64,000 nt of DNA, from assembly GCF_022095675.1 (NCBI RefSeq), contig NZ_JAHYSG010000028.1, forward strand, positions 1 through 64,000. Direction: 5' to 3'. Positions 8,095-16,816 of this stretch are shown piece after piece; the first letter of the stretch is position 1; each line of letters begins with the position of its first letter. Under the pieces are notes generated by a model, which was not told the origin of the DNA, ran no database searches, and worked only from the letters and a program-made list of their open reading frames with translations. This DNA is from Dactylosporangium sp. AC04546 (lineage in GTDB: Bacteria; Actinomycetota; Actinomycetes; Mycobacteriales; Micromonosporaceae). Position numbers and translations under genes: made by a program.

Positions 8095-8793
8095 ATGCTG
8101 CTGCAGAAACCCGCCGCCGAGGCGTTCGCCACCTGGCGGCCGCCGTCGCTGGCGCCGTTCAACTGGCACGTCTACGACGTCGGCACCGCGCTGCCCGACG
8201 GCTGGGACACCGAGCTGCTCGACCTCGCCCGATCCCAGTCGTCCCGGCACACCTTCCGGCCCACCATGTCCACCGCCCGCGAGGTCCCCGACGCCGAGAT
8301 CCCGCTGGAGACGGTCAACGGCGAGCAGCTCATGGCCGAGGCGCCGTGGGTCCACCAGCTGTACGTCGGCTGGTTCCGCGACCTGGCCCGCCGCCTGATC
8401 GACGAGGAGCTGCTCACCACCAGCACCCTGAACCGGGCGCTGAGCCTCAACATCCTGCGCGGCGACGGAGAGCGCTACCCGTGCCACGTCGACAGCAACC
8501 CGATGCAGGGCCTGCTGTACCTCACCGACCTGTCCGAGCACACCGGCGGGGGACTGGTCGTGGCCCGCGACCGCAGCGCCCGCAACGTCGCCGAGGTCGA
8601 CGCGAACCGCGGCGTGATCTACCCGCGGCGGGGCCAGCTGTACTTCTTCGACGCCCGCGCCCACGCCCACTACGTCGAGCCGATGCGCACCGCCGACGCC
8701 CTGCGGGCCGTGGTGACGATGAACTACTACTCGCCGTCCTGCCCCGAGTCGGTCCGCCCGGCCGGGCTCGACGAGCAACTGTTCGCGATGTGA
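8095..8793 (+). CDS. 2-oxoglutarate/Fe(II)-dependent oxygenase
   Basis: A 232-residue cupin-fold oxygenase. The iron triad is visible: H131 and D133 in YPCHVDSN, and a distal histidine at 190 or 192 in RAHAHYVEP. R204 in LRAVVTMNYY should bind the 2-oxoglutarate carboxylate. RRGQLYFFDA is the typical strand before the distal histidine. The family hydroxylates, desaturates or epimerises amino acids and tailored products. AAGGAGG six bases before the ATG is the strongest ribosome site in the operon and breaks the chain of overlaps, so this gene may be translated independently. Likely a tailoring enzyme; substrate unknown. Confidence 0.85.
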   Translation: MLLQKPAAEAFATWRPPSLAPFNWHVYDVGTALPDGWDTELLDLARSQSSRHTFRPTMSTAREVPDAEIPLETVNGEQLMAEAPWVHQLYVGWFRDLARRLIDEELLTTSTLNRALSLNILRGDGERYPCHVDSNPMQGLLYLTDLSEHTGGGLVVARDRSARNVAEVDANRGVIYPRRGQLYFFDARAHAHYVEPMRTADALRAVVTMNYYSPSCPESVRPAGLDEQLFAM

Positions 8794-9773
8794 CGGCGAT
8801 GCTCGTCCTCTCCGACACCGACCTGCGCCGCCTGCTCACGCCTGGCGAGTGCCGCGCCGCGATGCGCGCGGCGCTCGCCGCGTTCGCCGACGGCGACGTG
8901 CAGCAGCCCGCCGAGCGCCCGGTCCTCGCCCCGCCCGGCGCGGCCGGGCTGCTCGGCCTCATGCCGGCCTACGCCTCGGCGCCCGAACCGGCCTACGGCC
9001 TCAAGGCGGTCTGCCTGTTCCCCGGCAACACGGCCCGCGGCCTCGACTCCCACCAGGGCGCGGTCCTGCTGTTCAGCGGCCACACCGGCGAGCCCCTGGC
9101 GCTGCTCAACGCCTCGACCGTCACCGAGCTGCGCAGCCCCGCCGTCACCGCCGTCGCCACCGAGCTGCTGGCCCGCGACGACGCCACCGAGCTCGTCATC
9201 TTCGGCACCGGCGTCCAGGGCGTCGCGCACGCCCGCGCCCTGGCCCGGGTCCGCCCGTTCACCCGGATCCGGATGCTGGGCCGCGACGCGGCGCGCACCC
9301 GGGCCGTGTGCGAGCGGCTGCGCGCCGAGCTGGACATGCCGGTCGAGCCGGCTGCGTCACCGCGAGTGGCGGTGGCGTCGGCCGACGTCGTCGTCACCGC
9401 CACCACCTCCCCGGACCCGGTCGTGCGCCGGGAGTGGCTGCGCCCCGGCACGCACGTCAACGCGATCGGCGCGGCCGTCGCGACCAGCCGCGAGCTCGAC
9501 ACCGCCACGATGGCCGACGCGGCGGTGTTCGCCGACTCGGTGCCCTCGGTCGCGGCCGAGGCCGGCGACTACGTGCTCGCCGCCGCCGAGACCAAGGTCG
9601 AGCTGCGCGCGTCGATCGGCGACGTGCTCACCGGCCGGGCGGTCGGCCGCACCGGCCCGGACGAGCTCACCGTGTTCAAGTCGGTGGGCCTGGCGGTCGA
9701 GGATCTGTGTACCGCCCGGCACGCGTACGCGCTGGCGCGCCGGCACGGCGTCGGCACCGAGGTGGGACTGTAA
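8790..9773 (+). CDS. Ornithine cyclodeaminase/mu-crystallin family enzyme
   Basis: A 327-residue protein of the OCD/mu-crystallin family. A nucleotide-binding loop FGTGVQGVAHA lies near residue 135, STVTELRS near 100 is the typical substrate loop, and VFKSVGLAVEDL near the C-terminus is the family hallmark. Members include ornithine cyclodeaminase, alanine dehydrogenase and SbnB-type dehydrogenases that make nonproteinogenic amino acids. The GTG at 8790 overlaps the upstream stop and is preferred; the ATG at 8799 is an alternative. It closes the operon, and a non-operonic TIR gene follows 55 bases later. It probably supplies or modifies an amino acid unit. Confidence 0.85.
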   Translation: MTAMLVLSDTDLRRLLTPGECRAAMRAALAAFADGDVQQPAERPVLAPPGAAGLLGLMPAYASAPEPAYGLKAVCLFPGNTARGLDSHQGAVLLFSGHTGEPLALLNASTVTELRSPAVTAVATELLARDDATELVIFGTGVQGVAHARALARVRPFTRIRMLGRDAARTRAVCERLRAELDMPVEPAASPRVAVASADVVVTATTSPDPVVRREWLRPGTHVNAIGAAVATSRELDTATMADAAVFADSVPSVAAEAGDYVLAAAETKVELRASIGDVLTGRAVGRTGPDELTVFKSVGLAVEDLCTARHAYALARRHGVGTEVGL

Positions 9774-9828
9774 CGGCGCGGCGTGCTCGTTGCTCGCGAG
9801 GGGGATCGCGCGTGGCTAGGCTGCGCTG

Positions 9829-11037
9829 ATGAACCTCGACCAGACGGAGCCGCTCGCCGAGGTGCGGGTGTTCCTTGCCGCGGGGACCGGGCGGTCGACC
9901 GTCGATTCCGGGCCCGAGGTGGACATCGGTGTGGTGCGCTTCGGCGGCTGGCAGGTGCGGCCGCTGCCGTCGCCGGACCGGGACCGGGACGTGTACCTCG
10001 TCCGGGCGGCATTCGACCTGGAGCTGGCGCCGGCGGTGCCCGGACCGGAGTGGGCCGAGGTCGGGTTCGAGTTCACCGGCGGCCGCGTCCGGGTGCGCGA
10101 CGCCGTGCCGCGCTCCGTGGTGCGGGAGCAGGACGGCCGCACCTATACGCTGACTCCCGACCTGGGGTTCGCCGAGGGCGGGACCGGCGACATCTTCCTC
10201 GAGGGCCTGCGGCCGACGATCCAGGCGTTCGGCATCCAGCAGGGGGCATTCCGCTGGCGGCACACGGCCACCGGCCACGACGGCGTGCCGGCCGGCTCAC
10301 ACACCGGCTGGCTCGTGCTCGAGGCGCCGGCGGGCGACCGGGAGCTCGTGGTGCGGATGTCGGCGGCGTACGCGCTGCGGCCCGAGGACGCGATGGGGCT
10401 CGAGCCGGGCTGTACACCGGTGGAGCGCACCGTCACGCTGCCGTCGGTCGGCGCACCGCGGCCGGTCGACGACGCGGAGCGTGCCCGCAACGTGTTCCTC
10501 GTGCACGGCCGCGACGACGAGTTCGCCGGCCGGATGCGGGAGCTGCTCAGCCTGCTCGGGCTGCGGGTCCTGGAGTGGGAGCCGCTGGTGCGCACGGCTG
10601 GGCTCGGGCCGGCGCCCATGCTGCGCGAGGTCATCCACGACGGGATGCGCCGGGCCCAGGCGATCGTGGTCCTGATGACCCCGGACGACGTGGTGAGCCT
10701 GCACCCGGACCTGCGCTCGGTGCGTGAGGACCCGCACGAGCTGGCGCCACAGGGTCAGCCTCGCCCCAACGTGCTCATGGAGCTCGGCGCGGCCATGTTC
10801 GCCTTTCCGGAGGCGACGATCGTCGTCAAGGCCGGTCACATCCGGCCGATGGCCGACCTCGGCGGCGTCAACTTCATCGACTTCCGTGACGTCGCCGACG
10901 CCGGGCCGAAGCTGGTCAACCGGTTGCGGGTGGCGGGGTGCATCGTCGATGACACCGGCCAGGAGTGGCGGCGCAGGGCACGGTTCGAGAAGCTCGCCGC
11001 GTACGATCGCCGCCCGCCAGGTGCACAGCGTCCGTAG
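9829..11037 (+). CDS. TIR-like domain protein with N-terminal beta-rich sensor
   Basis: A 402-residue protein. Residues 221-375 form a TIR-like domain of the predicted nucleotide-binding type (PF10137) that serves as NADase effector in some CBASS and Pycsar systems. Marks are NVFLVHGRDDEFAG at the first strand, IVVLMTPDDVV near 280, and PNVLMELGAAMF with E318 at the expected catalytic glutamate. GGVNFIDF closes the core. Residues 1-215 are a beta-rich region with repeated short strands and no family I recognise; it may sense a signal or bind a nucleotide. The gene converges on the TPR-CHAT gene with only 12 bases between the stops. A role as NAD-depleting effector in a conflict system is inferred from family and neighbours. 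Confidence 0.8.
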   Translation: MNLDQTEPLAEVRVFLAAGTGRSTVDSGPEVDIGVVRFGGWQVRPLPSPDRDRDVYLVRAAFDLELAPAVPGPEWAEVGFEFTGGRVRVRDAVPRSVVREQDGRTYTLTPDLGFAEGGTGDIFLEGLRPTIQAFGIQQGAFRWRHTATGHDGVPAGSHTGWLVLEAPAGDRELVVRMSAAYALRPEDAMGLEPGCTPVERTVTLPSVGAPRPVDDAERARNVFLVHGRDDEFAGRMRELLSLLGLRVLEWEPLVRTAGLGPAPMLREVIHDGMRRAQAIVVLMTPDDVVSLHPDLRSVREDPHELAPQGQPRPNVLMELGAAMFAFPEATIVVKAGHIRPMADLGGVNFIDFRDVADAGPKLVNRLRVAGCIVDDTGQEWRRRARFEKLAAYDRRPPGAQRP

Positions 11038-11049
11038 CAGCGGCGGCGC

Positions 11050-14000
11050 TCATGGACCGCTGTGCACGTACGGCGCCCACAGCAGCGGCGCGTGTGGGTG
11101 TTCGGCCCGCAGCCGGCCGACCGCGTCGTGCAGCGCACGGGCGGCCCGCGTCGCATCCGGCGCCCCGGTGGCCGTCAGCGTGGCGTAGACGTCGTCGGCG
11201 ACCAGTGCGGCCCGCTCGTCGCTGATCGCCCAGAGCGTCGCGATGACGTGCCGGAAACCGGCCACCCCGAACGCGGCGGACAGGTGCATCGCCTCGTCGA
11301 GCACCCGGACCCCGCCGGTCGAGGTCTCGCAGGCCGACAGGAACGCCAGCTGACCGCCCGGGAACCGGTGGCCGGCGAGCTCGGCGACGGTGATCGGGCG
11401 GTCGTGCAGGAACAGCGCGCTGCGGGCCGGCTGCGTCGGGTCCTGACGGCCGTGGCAGCTCAGGTGCGCCCAGCCGTGCTCGGCCAGCCGGGCGAGCACC
11501 TGCTCCGCCGTCGCCTCGGCCCCCGACAGCACGGTGCCGGCCGGCAGCCGTCCCCGGACGATCCGAGCCTCCTCGTCGGCGTACGGCAGCGGCGGCAGGT
11601 CCGGCGTGAGCGGCTGTGCGACGATCAGGGCCCCGGCCGGTGCCGGGTCGGCGGCGGATCGGGCCCGGTGCAGGGCGCCGATGGTCGGCACGTAGGACGA
11701 CACCGCCCGGTCCAGCAGCGACTCGGTGCCACCGGGCCCGTAGTGCCCGGCGGCGTGCAGGGGCAGCATCGTCAGCGGGCCGGTCGGGCACCACCAGATC
11801 TGCGGCAGCTCACCACCGGGGCCGGTCGGCTCCAGGGCCAGCTTGGCGAGCACCGGCGCGACGACCGTGTCGTAGAGCCACGCCAGCACGTCGAGCAGCG
11901 TCTGGTGTGCCGCCCGCAGCGTGGCGAAGCTGCGGGCGGACTCGGCGGCGAGCCGGGTCTGCAGCAGGGCGTTGGCCCGCTCGACGGTGTCGGCCCGGGT
12001 GAGCTCGGGGAGTTCGACGACGACGGGATCGGCGGTGGTGAGCACGATCGCGGCACAGCCGAACCGGCTGACGTTGACGGTCACGATCGGGCCGTGGGCG
12101 GCTTCGGTCGTGAGACGCTCATACGGTACCGCGGCCAGGAAGGTGTCAAGGCCGTCGAGCGCGCGGATCCGGGCGAGGGCGTCGTCCCACTCCTCGGCCA
12201 GGCGGCGCTGCGCCTGAGCGAGCCGTTCGCGTTCGGCCGCGCTCGGCTCGGGCTCCACCCGGGTGGTGGGGGCATCGAGCGCGGCGCGCAGCTCGGTCAG
12301 TCGCGCCATCAGCTCGGGCGCCGCCGCCTGGGCGGCGGACAGGTCCGTGCGGGTCTGCACGATCTGGTTCCACATGATCGAGCGCCCCTGCTCCAGCAGC
12401 TCGACCGCCCGCCGGGGGTCGCCGGCCCGCAGCTGCCAGGCGCACGCGTCACCGGCGAGGCCGGACCAGCGCCACAGATGCAGCTCGCGGACGTCACGGT
12501 CGAGGCCGCGCCAGGCCAGCACCGGCAGCAGCCTGACCGCGGCGGCGAACCCGGCCGCCGCGTCGGCCGCGTCGCCGGCCGCCGCGGCGGTGTCGCCCCA
12601 CGCCCGGGCCGTGCGCAGCCGGATCGCGGCGGGCGCGGTCGGGGCGGCAGCGGCCCGCCGCCAGGCGTCGGGTACCCCGGCCGCCGGGTCGAGCAGGTGT
12701 TCGGCGTGGCCGGCGCCGAACAGAAACCCGGCGTGGTCGGGGTGGTCCGGCGGGGTGATCCGCACCGCCTCGGCCGTGGCCTCGGCCGCCCGTACCAGGT
12801 CGTCTGCGCGCCCGCGGGTGATCAGCGCGTTGCCGAGGTTGGCGAGGAACCGGCCGCGCTCCGGGTGGTCGCCCGGCGCGGTCGCGACCGCCTCGTCGGC
12901 GGCCGCGATCGCCGCGTCGAGCCGGGCGAGCGCCGACGGGTCGTGCTCCACGGCGGTGAGCAGCACGGCGCTGAGATTGGACAGGTACTGCGGCCGGTCG
13001 GTGCCGTCCGGCGTGGCCGCGACGGCCGCGGAGGCCGTCTCCAGCGCCTCATCGAGATCCTCGACCCGGGCCTGCTCGTCGAACCGGGCGCGCAGCGCGT
13101 TGCTGAGGTTGGACAGGTAGCCGCCCCGCTGCGGATGCCCGACAGGCAGCCCGGCCACGGCCGCGCGGCCCGCGACGACCGCCTCGTCGAGGTCGGCCAC
13201 GGCGCCGGTGCGCAGGAAACGGACCCGCAGCGTGCCGGCCAGGTTGGTGAGCCAGGTAGGACGCTCGGCGTGGTCGGCCGGGGTGCCGGCGACCGCCAGC
13301 CGGGCCAGGGTGACGGCCTCGTCGGCATCGGCGAGCCGGCCGGTCGCCTCGAACCGGACCCGCAGGATGACGCTCAGGTTGTTCCAGCGGCCAGGCAGGT
13401 CCGCATGATCGTCGGCGGTTTCGGCGACCGCCGCCCGGGAGCGCTCGACCGCCTCGTCGATGTCGGTGTCGCGCCCGTACCGCTGGAACCGGCTCGCCAG
13501 CGCGGAGGAGAGGTTGACCAGGTAGCCGGGGCGTTCCTGCCGCCCGGGCGGCAGCCAGGCCACCGCCTCCTGCCCGGCCGCCACGGCCGCGTCGAGGTCG
13601 GCCGGGTCGTCGGTGACGGCCGAGCGCAGCCGCAGGGTGTAGGCGAGGTTCGACAGGTACCGGCCCAGGTCCGGATGGTCCGGGCGGGCGGCCGCGACCG
13701 CGGTGTGGGCGTGCCCGACGGCCGCGTCGAGGTCGTCGGGGCCACCGCGGTGGACGTAGCGCATCAGCAGCGCGTTGCCGAGGTCGCTCAGCCGCGGGCC
13801 GCGCTCGGGATGGTCGTCCGGCGTGGCCGCGACGGCCGCGGAGACGGCCTCGATCGCGGCGTCGAGGTCGTCCGGGCGGCCCAGCCGGTCGAACCTGGTG
13901 AGCAGCGCGACGGCGGAGTTGGCCAGCATCGTCGCGCGGTTCGGCGACGCCGGTTCGGCGCTGGCCGCGGCGGCCAGGGCGACCGCCTCGTCGAGGTCGG

Positions 14001-15210
14001 CGACGCTGCCGGTGCGCGAGGCCCGGGTCCGCAGCAGTGCGCCAAGGTTCGACAGCAGCCCCGCGCGCAGGGGATGCCCGTCCGGGGCCGCTTCGACAGC
14101 CTCCCGTCCGGCGGCGATGCCGGCCTCGAGGTCGGCCGGCGATCCGCCGCGCACATACCGCTCGCGCAGCGCGTTGCCGAGGTTGGTGAGGTAGCCGAGC
14201 CGGGACAACCTTCCGGCCGGGGTGCCGCGCACGGCCGCGGACCCGGCCTCGATCGCTCGGTCCAGGTCGTCGGCATCGCCGTAGCGGGCGTAGCGGACCA
14301 GGCAGCAGTTCGCGAGGCTGTCGAGGTAGATCGGCCGGTCCGGGTCGCCGGGCGGGGCGGACCGCACGGCCTGCCCGACGGCGGCGAGCGCCTCGTCGAG
14401 GTCGGCGGCAGTGTCGGTGCGCTCGAACCGCATCCGCAGCCCGTTGGCGAGCGCCGACAGATAGGTGCCGACGTCGGGGTGCCCGGCGGGCAGCAGGGCG
14501 ACGGCGTCCCGGTCGGCCTGGATCGCCGCGTCGAGGTCGGGGAGGTGCTCGGTGCGCTCGTACCGGGTTCGCCGGGCTATCGCCAGATTGCCCAGGGTCG
14601 CCGCCCGGACCTGCTCGTCGCCGGAGTCGAGTGCCGCGGCCCGTTCGCCGATCGCGATCGCCGTGTCGAGGTCGGCCTGCCCGCCGGCGACGCCGAAGCG
14701 GGCGAGGTGCGCGCCGGCCAGGTTGGACAGGTACCGCCGAAGCTCTGACCCGTCCTCGGGGCAGGCCTCGACGGCCGTAGCGAAGGCGTCGAGCGCGGCG
14801 TCCAGCGGGCCCGGATCGCCGGTGCGCTCGAACAGCTCGAACAGCCGGGCGCCGCTGTCGTTGGCGACCGTCGCGGGGCCGCCCTCGTCCTGCTCCAGCA
14901 GCTCCCGGATCGGGTCCGGCACCGCGTCTGGGTCGATGTGCCACAGCGCGGTGAACAACTCGACCGCGCGGGCATGGTCGGGGGCGTCGTCGCCGTCGGG
15001 CAGGCAGACGAACCGGCACCAGTGGAACCGCGCCAGGACGAGCGCGGTCCAAGCGTCGAGCTCGGCCGGCACCACCAGGGCCCAGGCGCGGCTGAGCAGC
15101 GCGGTGCCGGTGTCGTCGAGCACGGCGGCGGGGTCGCGCTCGGCCCCGAACCGCTGCACCCGCCGGTCGAGCTCGTCGACGATCGCGTCGAGCGGGAGGG
15201 CTTCGTCCAC
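11050..15210 (-). CDS. TPR-CHAT caspase-like protease, about 1386 residues
   Basis: A giant protein: about 16 TPR-like units of roughly 50 residues, each with a motif like ADLDEAIxxxRxAVxxxP and xNLGxALRxR, then a helical linker and a C-terminal CHAT protease. The catalytic dyad is H about 1253 in HLSCHGRQD and C about 1294 in LAFLSACETSTGG. A charged coiled-coil stretch lies near residues 1010-1040. CHAT proteins are caspase-like peptidases, and TPR-CHAT fusions act in several bacterial immune systems. An extension to TTG 15240 is open, but GTG 15210 is a better start and avoids overlapping the divergent gene. It sits tail-to-tail with the TIR gene and head-to-head with the cyclase-macro gene. 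It may cleave one of these partners; that is inference. Confidence 0.88.
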   Translation of the reverse strand: MDEALPLDAIVDELDRRVQRFGAERDPAAVLDDTGTALLSRAWALVVPAELDAWTALVLARFHWCRFVCLPDGDDAPDHARAVELFTALWHIDPDAVPDPIRELLEQDEGGPATVANDSGARLFELFERTGDPGPLDAALDAFATAVEACPEDGSELRRYLSNLAGAHLARFGVAGGQADLDTAIAIGERAAALDSGDEQVRAATLGNLAIARRTRYERTEHLPDLDAAIQADRDAVALLPAGHPDVGTYLSALANGLRMRFERTDTAADLDEALAAVGQAVRSAPPGDPDRPIYLDSLANCCLVRYARYGDADDLDRAIEAGSAAVRGTPAGRLSRLGYLTNLGNALRERYVRGGSPADLEAGIAAGREAVEAAPDGHPLRAGLLSNLGALLRTRASRTGSVADLDEAVALAAAASAEPASPNRATMLANSAVALLTRFDRLGRPDDLDAAIEAVSAAVAATPDDHPERGPRLSDLGNALLMRYVHRGGPDDLDAAVGHAHTAVAAARPDHPDLGRYLSNLAYTLRLRSAVTDDPADLDAAVAAGQEAVAWLPPGRQERPGYLVNLSSALASRFQRYGRDTDIDEAVERSRAAVAETADDHADLPGRWNNLSVILRVRFEATGRLADADEAVTLARLAVAGTPADHAERPTWLTNLAGTLRVRFLRTGAVADLDEAVVAGRAAVAGLPVGHPQRGGYLSNLSNALRARFDEQARVEDLDEALETASAAVAATPDGTDRPQYLSNLSAVLLTAVEHDPSALARLDAAIAAADEAVATAPGDHPERGRFLANLGNALITRGRADDLVRAAEATAEAVRITPPDHPDHAGFLFGAGHAEHLLDPAAGVPDAWRRAAAAPTAPAAIRLRTARAWGDTAAAAGDAADAAAGFAAAVRLLPVLAWRGLDRDVRELHLWRWSGLAGDACAWQLRAGDPRRAVELLEQGRSIMWNQIVQTRTDLSAAQAAAPELMARLTELRAALDAPTTRVEPEPSAAERERLAQAQRRLAEEWDDALARIRALDGLDTFLAAVPYERLTTEAAHGPIVTVNVSRFGCAAIVLTTADPVVVELPELTRADTVERANALLQTRLAAESARSFATLRAAHQTLLDVLAWLYDTVVAPVLAKLALEPTGPGGELPQIWWCPTGPLTMLPLHAAGHYGPGGTESLLDRAVSSYVPTIGALHRARSAADPAPAGALIVAQPLTPDLPPLPYADEEARIVRGRLPAGTVLSGAEATAEQVLARLAEHGWAHLSCHGRQDPTQPARSALFLHDRPITVAELAGHRFPGGQLAFLSACETSTGGVRVLDEAMHLSAAFGVAGFRHVIATLWAISDERAALVADDVYATLTATGAPDATRAARALHDAVGRLRAEHPHAPLLWAPYVHSGP

Positions 15211-15266
15211 GCCACCACGATGCCGGTCGAGTTGCTTCAATGGAAGCCCGGACGCAGGGGGTGGGC

Positions 15267-16772
15267 GTGACGTACGGACGCTATGAGCCGGTGCACTGCA
15301 CGATCGTGAGCATCGACGTGGCCGGCTCGGCCGGTCGCGACGACCAGCTGCTGCTGCGGATGCGCGCCGACCTCCAGCAGCTGATCACGCACACGTTCAC
15401 CCTGCAGGGCCTCGATCCGGCCGGCGTCGACGTCGAGGACCTCGGCGACGGTGTCCGGATCGTCGTGCCCGCCGAGGTGACGCCCGTCCGGCTGCTCGAC
15501 CCGTTCGTCCCCCACCTGGCCGCCGCGCTGCGCGAGCACCGGAAGGTCACCGCCGAGGCGGCCCGGCTGCGACTGCGGGTCGCGGTGCACATGGGGCTGC
15601 TGCACCGCGACGCGGCCGGATGGGCGGGGGAGCCGCTCGTGCACAGTGCCCGGCTGCTCGACGCGCCGGCGCTGCGCCGCGCGCTGGCCGCGGCCGAGCG
15701 CGCGGACCTCGCCGTCATCGTGTCCGGCGACATGTACCAGAAGGTGGTCCGGCACGGCTACGGCCTGGACACCGGCGCGTATCACCGCGTTCCCGTCGCG
15801 GTGAAGGAGACCCGCACCACCGCCTGGGTCCACGTGCCCGGCTATCCCTCGCCGCCCGGCCTGCAGGAGCCCGCACCGGCCCGGCCGCCCGCGCCCGCCG
15901 CCGAGGCCGTGCGGCCGCGACGGCGGCTGCGTCGGCTGCGGTTCACGCGCGGCACCGCACGATTCTCGCGGGACGCCGCGCTCGCCGCCGGTGCGCTCTC
16001 CTCCGTCGCCGCGACGGCCTGGGCGCTGACGGCGCTGCACGCGCCGCCGATCGTCGCGATCGCGGTACCGGCCCTGCCGGGCCTCGCCTGGGCCGTCTGG
16101 CGGGGCCGCGCCAGGTCGGGTGCGGCCTTCCACCTCCGGCACCCCGACGTCACCGTGACCTTCCGCATCGGCGACCTGTTCGACGAGGACGCCCACATCG
16201 TCGTCGGCTTCACCGACACCTTCGACACATCCACCGCCGGTGAACGGATCGTCGCCAGCTCCGCGCTCCAGGGGCAGCTGATCGGCCGCCGCTACGACGG
16301 CGACCAGCAACGCCTCGACCGGGAGCTGACCCAGGCCCTGTCGAGGCACACCCCGGCGAGCGTGGAGAAGCGCGACGCGAAGCGGCTGGGCAAGCTGACC
16401 CGCTACCCGATCGGCACGGTCGCCGTGCTCGGCGGCCCGGGCCGGCGCACCTTCGCCACCGCCTACAGCCGGATGGGCAACGACCTCGTGCCGCGCTCCA
16501 GCGTCGACGACCTGTGGCGCAGCCTGTCGAGCCTGTGGGACGCGGTGTACGAGCACGGGCAGCGCCTGCCACTGGCGATGCCGGTGGTCGGCTCCGGCGC
16601 GGCCCGCATCGACCGGCTCGGGCCGCAGGGTCTGCTGGAGGTGATCCTGCTGTCGTTCGTCGCCCGGTCACGGGAGCTGCAGTTCTGCCGCGAGCTGCGG
16701 ATCGTCATCCGCCCGGCCGACGTCCCCGCCTACGACATTCCGAGCATCCTCGCGTTCCTGCGCCGGCTCTGA
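15267..16772 (+). CDS. Nucleotide-cyclase-like / two-TM / ThsA-type macro domain fusion
   Basis: A 501-residue three-part protein. Residues 1-192 look like a class III nucleotidyl cyclase: D17 in SIDVAGSA and D61 in DLGDGV match the two metal aspartates, and RLRVAVHMGLL with HSARLLD matches the later core, although the usual Asn of N-x-x-x-R is His. Residues 237-278 hold two hydrophobic helices with a very short turn. Residues 293-495 match the macro-like domain of Thoeris ThsA (DUF6430 type): FRIGDLFD, GFTDTFDT, SSALQGQLI, YPIGTVAV, MPVVGSGAARIDRLG. In ThsA that region binds a cyclic ADP-ribose signal. The start GTG 15267 follows AGGGGG; ATG 15240 is possible. It is divergent from TPR-CHAT by about 56 bases. 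A membrane-held signal sensor or producer is the natural reading, unproven. Confidence 0.75.
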   Translation: MTYGRYEPVHCTIVSIDVAGSAGRDDQLLLRMRADLQQLITHTFTLQGLDPAGVDVEDLGDGVRIVVPAEVTPVRLLDPFVPHLAAALREHRKVTAEAARLRLRVAVHMGLLHRDAAGWAGEPLVHSARLLDAPALRRALAAAERADLAVIVSGDMYQKVVRHGYGLDTGAYHRVPVAVKETRTTAWVHVPGYPSPPGLQEPAPARPPAPAAEAVRPRRRLRRLRFTRGTARFSRDAALAAGALSSVAATAWALTALHAPPIVAIAVPALPGLAWAVWRGRARSGAAFHLRHPDVTVTFRIGDLFDEDAHIVVGFTDTFDTSTAGERIVASSALQGQLIGRRYDGDQQRLDRELTQALSRHTPASVEKRDAKRLGKLTRYPIGTVAVLGGPGRRTFATAYSRMGNDLVPRSSVDDLWRSLSSLWDAVYEHGQRLPLAMPVVGSGAARIDRLGPQGLLEVILLSFVARSRELQFCRELRIVIRPADVPAYDIPSILAFLRRL

Positions 16773-16816
16773 TCTCGCGCGGCTCGACGAAGACCCCCTG
16801 CGTTAGGCTGGGCCGC

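Noticed and set aside
12900..14600. Possible satellite or CRISPR-like array
   Set aside because: The roughly 150-bp periodicity comes from the TPR-like protein units; there are no short identical repeats with unique spacers.
11062..14748. A 1228-codon open frame on the plus strand through the TPR-CHAT gene
   Set aside because: It is antisense to the real gene; its translation is low-complexity Arg/Gly text produced by the GC-rich repeat pattern, with no domain.
9829..16772. Calling the cassette a Thoeris, CBASS or Pycsar system
   Set aside because: There is no SIR2-type ThsA, no CD-NTase, and the cyclase-like part has an altered catalytic Asn and is fused to a macro domain; only the individual families are shared.
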